A DNA stretch of 22,127 bases from Candidatus Nomurabacteria bacterium (GTDB lineage: Bacteria > Patescibacteriota > Minisyncoccia > Phycocordibacterales > CSBR16-119): assembly GCA_007117675.1 (NCBI GenBank), contig SKGB01000010.1, forward strand, positions 1 to 22,127, read 5' to 3'. Below, piece after piece: positions 19,228-22,127 of this stretch; the stretch's first letter is position 1, and every line of letters begins with the position of its first letter. The notes beneath the pieces are model-generated. The model worked only from the letters and a program-made list of their open reading frames with translations, made no database searches and was not told the origin of the DNA. A program made the position numbers and the translations under genes.

Positions 19228-20223
19228 TTATCTCCGTAAATACTTTCTTTTGTTCGCCACATGATCATCGTGAGTCACTCCGTAGCGGATATTTCCATTG
19301 AAGTCATGCAAAAAGAAAAGATACCTACTTTCAATTGGTTCCAAAGCGGCCATAAGCGACCTTCGCCCTGGATTTCCTATAGGGGTTGGTGTTAAACCTC
19401 TTCGAGTATATGTATTATATTCATGATCACTTCTCAAGTCTTCTAGCGTTAAATCAAAAGAACCTTTATCTAAATAATACTTAAAGGGTGCGTCAACTTG
19501 TAAAGGCATATTAATATCAATACGCCTCCATAAAATACCGGCAATCATTTGTTTTTCCTGTAAATTGTTATTTGCCTCTCGTTCTAAAATGGAAGCCATT
19601 GTTACAACATCTTCAAAACTACGCTGAGACATCTCAGCTTTTTCACGAATATCTTGAGTTTTTTCATTAAAGTTTGATTTAAGTTGCAATAAAATTTCTT
19701 GCTCATTTGCCGTTTCAAAAAATGTATAGGTATCTGGGAATAAATATCCTTCATAATCAGAAGCAAGTCGCAAAAATAAATCTTTATTAAAATTTGAAAG
19801 TTCTCGCTCCAAAGTCACCGCATAATCATACACCGATTCACCCTCAAACAGTCTCACCCGTACACGCTCTAACTTAAAGACACCTCTTGTAAATCTACGA
19901 GCAAGCTCTATTGTTGACTCTGGTTTTTCCAACGCATAGTCACCAGCAATCAAACTTGCCTCACCACCAATAGCAATTGCAAGTGTTTGAAATAGAACAG
20001 CAGAACGAATATAACCCTGCTGCTCAAGTTGCAATGAAAAACGTGACAAAGGGGTTCCGCGCTCAACAGTAATAAAAGTTTCACCAGGGAAATCTTTGGG
20101 AGGTAAGATCAAAACAAAAAGATAAATAATAAAAAAAGAACAGATAATTCCTAAAAAAATGAAAATGTTTTTACGAATTTTTTTCCCAAGATTTTTTGTT
20201 TGTATTTCAAATGTATGATTCAT
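19228..20223 (-). CDS. mltG: Endolytic murein transglycosylase MltG (YceG-like)
   Basis: 331 aa, normal length. Inner-membrane enzyme that cuts nascent glycan strands and so sets their length. It has a short basic cytoplasmic head, a membrane segment at about 21-41, a LysM-like region (ITVERGTPLSRFSLQLEQQGYI), then the catalytic domain with MASILEREANN (catalytic Glu at 214 or 216), LQVDAPFKYYL, and YNTYTRRGLTPTPIGNPGRRSLMAALEP, the family signature, ending in YLFFLHDFNGNIRYGVTHDDHVANKRKY. It lies 47 nt after the 396-aa membrane protein, with a possible promoter in the gap. Its presence together with the PG-binding protein argues for a peptidoglycan wall. Confidence 0.95.
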   Translation of the reverse strand: MNHTFEIQTKNLGKKIRKNIFIFLGIICSFFIIYLFVLILPPKDFPGETFITVERGTPLSRFSLQLEQQGYIRSAVLFQTLAIAIGGEASLIAGDYALEKPESTIELARRFTRGVFKLERVRVRLFEGESVYDYAVTLERELSNFNKDLFLRLASDYEGYLFPDTYTFFETANEQEILLQLKSNFNEKTQDIREKAEMSQRSFEDVVTMASILEREANNNLQEKQMIAGILWRRIDINMPLQVDAPFKYYLDKGSFDLTLEDLRSDHEYNTYTRRGLTPTPIGNPGRRSLMAALEPIESRYLFFLHDFNGNIRYGVTHDDHVANKRKYLRR

Positions 20224-20249
20224 AGAGTGGAAATAATCTAAGAATTTTT

Positions 20250-20277
20250 AGTATACTATATTTTTAATTTTTACAAA
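20250..20277 (-). promoter_or_regulatory. Possible mltG promoter
   Basis: On the - strand: TTTGTA (20277-20272), 16-nt spacer, TATACT (20255-20250), about 26 nt before the ATG. The -35 box overlaps the stop codon of the upstream gene; the region is A/T-rich, so chance matches are likely. Confidence 0.35.
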
Positions 20278-21461
20278 GGTAGGTTAATAGGAGGCTCTGA
20301 TTTTGTTGAATCAATACGTTTAAGTTGAGAAGTTTCAGAAACAGCGCCTGGAAAGTGAAAAATCGTAGCAAGCTCTTCAGAATTGAGAACAAAAGGTTTT
20401 TCTTTGTAAGGCTCATAAAAATAAGAACGACGAACATATGCATCAAACATTTCTTGTTTTAATTTACGAGCCCTTCGCCCAGTAGGATCCTGCCAAGGGT
20501 AGTCAAAAGCAGTAACCTTGCTTGGTTTAAAACCATTCAAATGCTGGCTACCATACTGCTTAAATGCACCCAACATGGCGGCGATTCTTGTAGGATCAAA
20601 ATTCTCTTTTGGAGTTAAATACAAAGAACGAATACCTACATCAAAACCCTGCTTTGAAATATTTCTTTCAATAGCTGTAATAATATCTTTTTCGTACTGA
20701 GTAAGCTGTTTGCCGGTTTCCTCATTTGAAACAAAATCTTTACGAAGCTTTTTTACAATATCCCTACCTTCATCCCTCCAGTCTCCTTTTGAAAACCAAG
20801 AACCTGGCTTTTTATAACGTTTTTGTGCAGGGCGCACAAGAATTTGATACCACATATGCTCATAAGGCTTCATAGATCCAAGCATTTCAATAACAGGAGT
20901 AATCGGGTCAACCCTTTGCTCTTCTTCTAGTTTTCCAGGCGCTTGATCTAAACCATAATCAACATAAGTTTTGATGGGATAAGGATCTGCCTTAGTGAGC
21001 GCAAAAGTAGAACCAAACAAAGACCATGGCTCCTGTGTCATCTTATGCATAACATCAACAACATAATCTTGGACTTCCGTTATCTCGGCTTGAGGGTACT
21101 GTGCATAAATTTGATTTTCGACAATAAGCCTAAAAGATTTATTGGTTCTTATAAAAAAACGAACATTTCCACCAGAAGAAACTATTTCCAGAGAGAACCA
21201 GTTAATTAAATTTCCGTCCCAATATTTTTTAACCCACGTTCCAACCCCACCAGTTTGTGAAAGAGCGTTTGCTAATGCAGTCTCCATCGCCAAAGGAGAC
21301 TTAAAAATATCTTTAGGAATTCTAAACTCAAGTAAGACCCAAGACACACTTTCAACAAAGCGTCGATTTCTGAACTTTAACCACCATCGCCATGTTAAAA
21401 AAACTAAAATTAGAGTGAACCAAAAAGGCCACAAATCAAATAAAAAAAGTAGTATTTCCAT
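20271..21461 (-). CDS. Conserved CPR membrane protein related to VirD4/HerA-associated N-terminal region
   Basis: 396 aa. One N-terminal membrane segment (about 4-27, FLFDLWPFWFTLILVFLTWRWW), then a soluble alpha/beta part probably in the cytoplasm: VSWVLLEFRIPKDIFKSPLAMETALANAL, NVRFFIRTNKSFRLIVENQIYAQYPQAEI, a PYEHMWYQILVRP segment, and the C-terminal FVLNSEELATIFHFPG followed by KSEPPINLPL. The LN(S/T)EELATIFHFP motif is one I associate with CPR proteins that precede or join HerA/VirD4-type ATPases. No Walker A motif is present, so this protein is not itself an ATPase, and no such ATPase is adjacent: mltG is next. A role in DNA or protein export is inference only. The promoter -10 is at 21507-21512. 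Confidence 0.6.
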   Translation of the reverse strand: MEILLFLFDLWPFWFTLILVFLTWRWWLKFRNRRFVESVSWVLLEFRIPKDIFKSPLAMETALANALSQTGGVGTWVKKYWDGNLINWFSLEIVSSGGNVRFFIRTNKSFRLIVENQIYAQYPQAEITEVQDYVVDVMHKMTQEPWSLFGSTFALTKADPYPIKTYVDYGLDQAPGKLEEEQRVDPITPVIEMLGSMKPYEHMWYQILVRPAQKRYKKPGSWFSKGDWRDEGRDIVKKLRKDFVSNEETGKQLTQYEKDIITAIERNISKQGFDVGIRSLYLTPKENFDPTRIAAMLGAFKQYGSQHLNGFKPSKVTAFDYPWQDPTGRRARKLKQEMFDAYVRRSYFYEPYKEKPFVLNSEELATIFHFPGAVSETSQLKRIDSTKSEPPINLPL

Positions 21462-21506
21462 AATAGTTTTGTGAATTACTCATTTATTACCAACATAATA
21501 AATTTA

Positions 21507-21512
21507 ATTATA
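21507..21512 (-). promoter_or_regulatory. -10 box for the 396-aa membrane protein gene
   Basis: TATAAT on the - strand with no clear -35 box, about 45 nt before the ATG at 21461. It lies just after the hairpin at 21523-21553. Confidence 0.45.
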
Positions 21513-21522
21513 TCCTAAATAT

Positions 21523-21553
21523 AAAAAACTTACACTTAAAAGTGTAAGTTTTT
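21523..21553. terminator. Terminator after the HARE-HTH gene
   Basis: Perfect arms around CTTACACT (21529-21536) / AGTGTAAG (21541-21548) with A-run before and T-run after; works on both strands. The stop codon at 21552-21554 touches it. Confidence 0.85.
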
Positions 21554-22127
21554 AAATAGAAGTATATTTACCGTCTTCCAACCGAACAAAATAATCAGGG
21601 TTTTGCAAGTTTACCAAAATAGTATTTCTTTTTAGAAAACGCTCTCGCATAACATAATCAACAACTTCGTCTCGAGTAAGAGGTCCATATTTATCAAGAA
21701 TTTCTTTTATAACATCACGAACAACTCCTGGCTTATAACCCCATTCTCGTAAACCATACTTTCCACGACCCACCAAAACAAAGCGGTCGTCTTTTATAAG
21801 TTCGTTATGTGTTGTTGCGGGGTGGGTTTTCTTACCAAACAAATTTCCGATAGATTCAGCTACCTCGCGAAAATGCATAGGATTTCCATGTTTACGCATT
21901 ACAAGAAATGCGTAATCTTTCACACCCCGAACTTTTACATTTTTTGAATGTGCCTTTCCCCACTCATTCAAAGGGTTCGGTGCAACTTTTTTAGATAAAC
22001 GAAGCCAACGTTTCGCAACCTCTTCATCCCGATGCTCCTCATTGATTTCTTTTATATTTTCCAAAAGTTTGTTTATAATCTCTGACTCAGAAAAAATTTC
22101 ATCATCTTTAAGATTTTTATACAAACT
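21552..22127 (-). CDS. HARE-HTH / winged-helix protein, C-terminal part (start outside window)
   Basis: 191 residues visible; the frame is open to the window edge, so the TTG that could serve as a start at 22124 is probably internal. After a helical stretch comes a HARE-HTH domain (HB1/ASXL/restriction-endonuclease HTH), about residues 70-130: VKDYAFLVMRKHGNPMHFREVAESIGNLFG, then HNELIKDDRFVLVGRGKYGLREWGY. A second helix-turn-helix follows (VVRDVIKEILDKYGPLTRDEVVDYVMRER, FVRLEDGKYTSI). RNA polymerase delta carries this domain, and CPR genomes have larger proteins joining a sigma region 4-like HTH to HARE domains; the missing N-terminus could be such. It is probably a DNA-binding or polymerase-associated regulator. 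Confidence 0.7.
   Translation of the reverse strand, partial: SLYKNLKDDEIFSESEIINKLLENIKEINEEHRDEEVAKRWLRLSKKVAPNPLNEWGKAHSKNVKVRGVKDYAFLVMRKHGNPMHFREVAESIGNLFGKKTHPATTHNELIKDDRFVLVGRGKYGLREWGYKPGVVRDVIKEILDKYGPLTRDEVVDYVMRERFLKRNTILVNLQNPDYFVRLEDGKYTSI

Overview
This AT-rich window most likely comes from a member of the Candidatus Patescibacteria (CPR), probably a Parcubacteria-type lineage. The evidence is gene content and protein shape: a short AlaRS that ends just after the editing domain, a short L13, a cysteine-free L36, a 'baseplate J-like' membrane protein next to a divergent actin-like protein, a single-membrane-pass protein ending in the LNSEELATIFHFPG signature that I associate with CPR VirD4/HerA-type systems, and a HARE-HTH protein. 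This placement is recognition from memory, not a database result. No mobile element, CRISPR array, rRNA or tRNA gene is visible.

Layout, left to right. (1) The 3' part of cysS and a small SMR-type transporter (+ strand) end at a bidirectional terminator shared with a convergent, membrane-anchored peptidoglycan-binding protein. (2) A cold-shock protein gene with its own promoter converges on dnaJ; one hairpin, containing dnaJ's last codons, serves both. (3) The chaperone cluster grpE-dnaK-(small ORF)-dnaJ lies on the - strand. It is interrupted by a 124-bp imperfect palindrome and has no visible CIRCE element. A PaaX-like regulator diverges from grpE, with a palindrome exactly between the two promoters. 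(4) A 41-codon membrane-peptide ORF with its own promoter and terminator sits just before the ribosomal operon end. (5) The ribosomal/transcription operon infA-rpmJ-rpsM-rpsK-rpsD-rpoA-rplQ-rplM-rpsI (- strand) joins the alpha operon to the L13-S9 pair. (6) Upstream of it lie the baseplate J-like protein, the actin-like protein and alaS. (7) Then come a 146-aa unknown, glutamate dehydrogenase, mnmA, a DnaQ-like exonuclease, mltG, the 396-aa membrane protein and the C-terminal part of a HARE-HTH regulator that runs off the window.

Most genes are housekeeping: aminoacylation (CysS, AlaRS), tRNA thiolation (MnmA), translation, transcription, protein folding and wall processing (MltG, PG-binding protein). 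The less-explained parts are the actin-like/baseplate J-like pair, the small ORFs, and the signals. Several first or single genes have a -10 box ending only 6-9 nt before the ATG, which implies leaderless mRNAs, and I see no Shine-Dalgarno sequence before any start. These spacings also correct several gene starts (PaaX-like 6081, actin-like 13754, alaS 15613, mnmA 18597).
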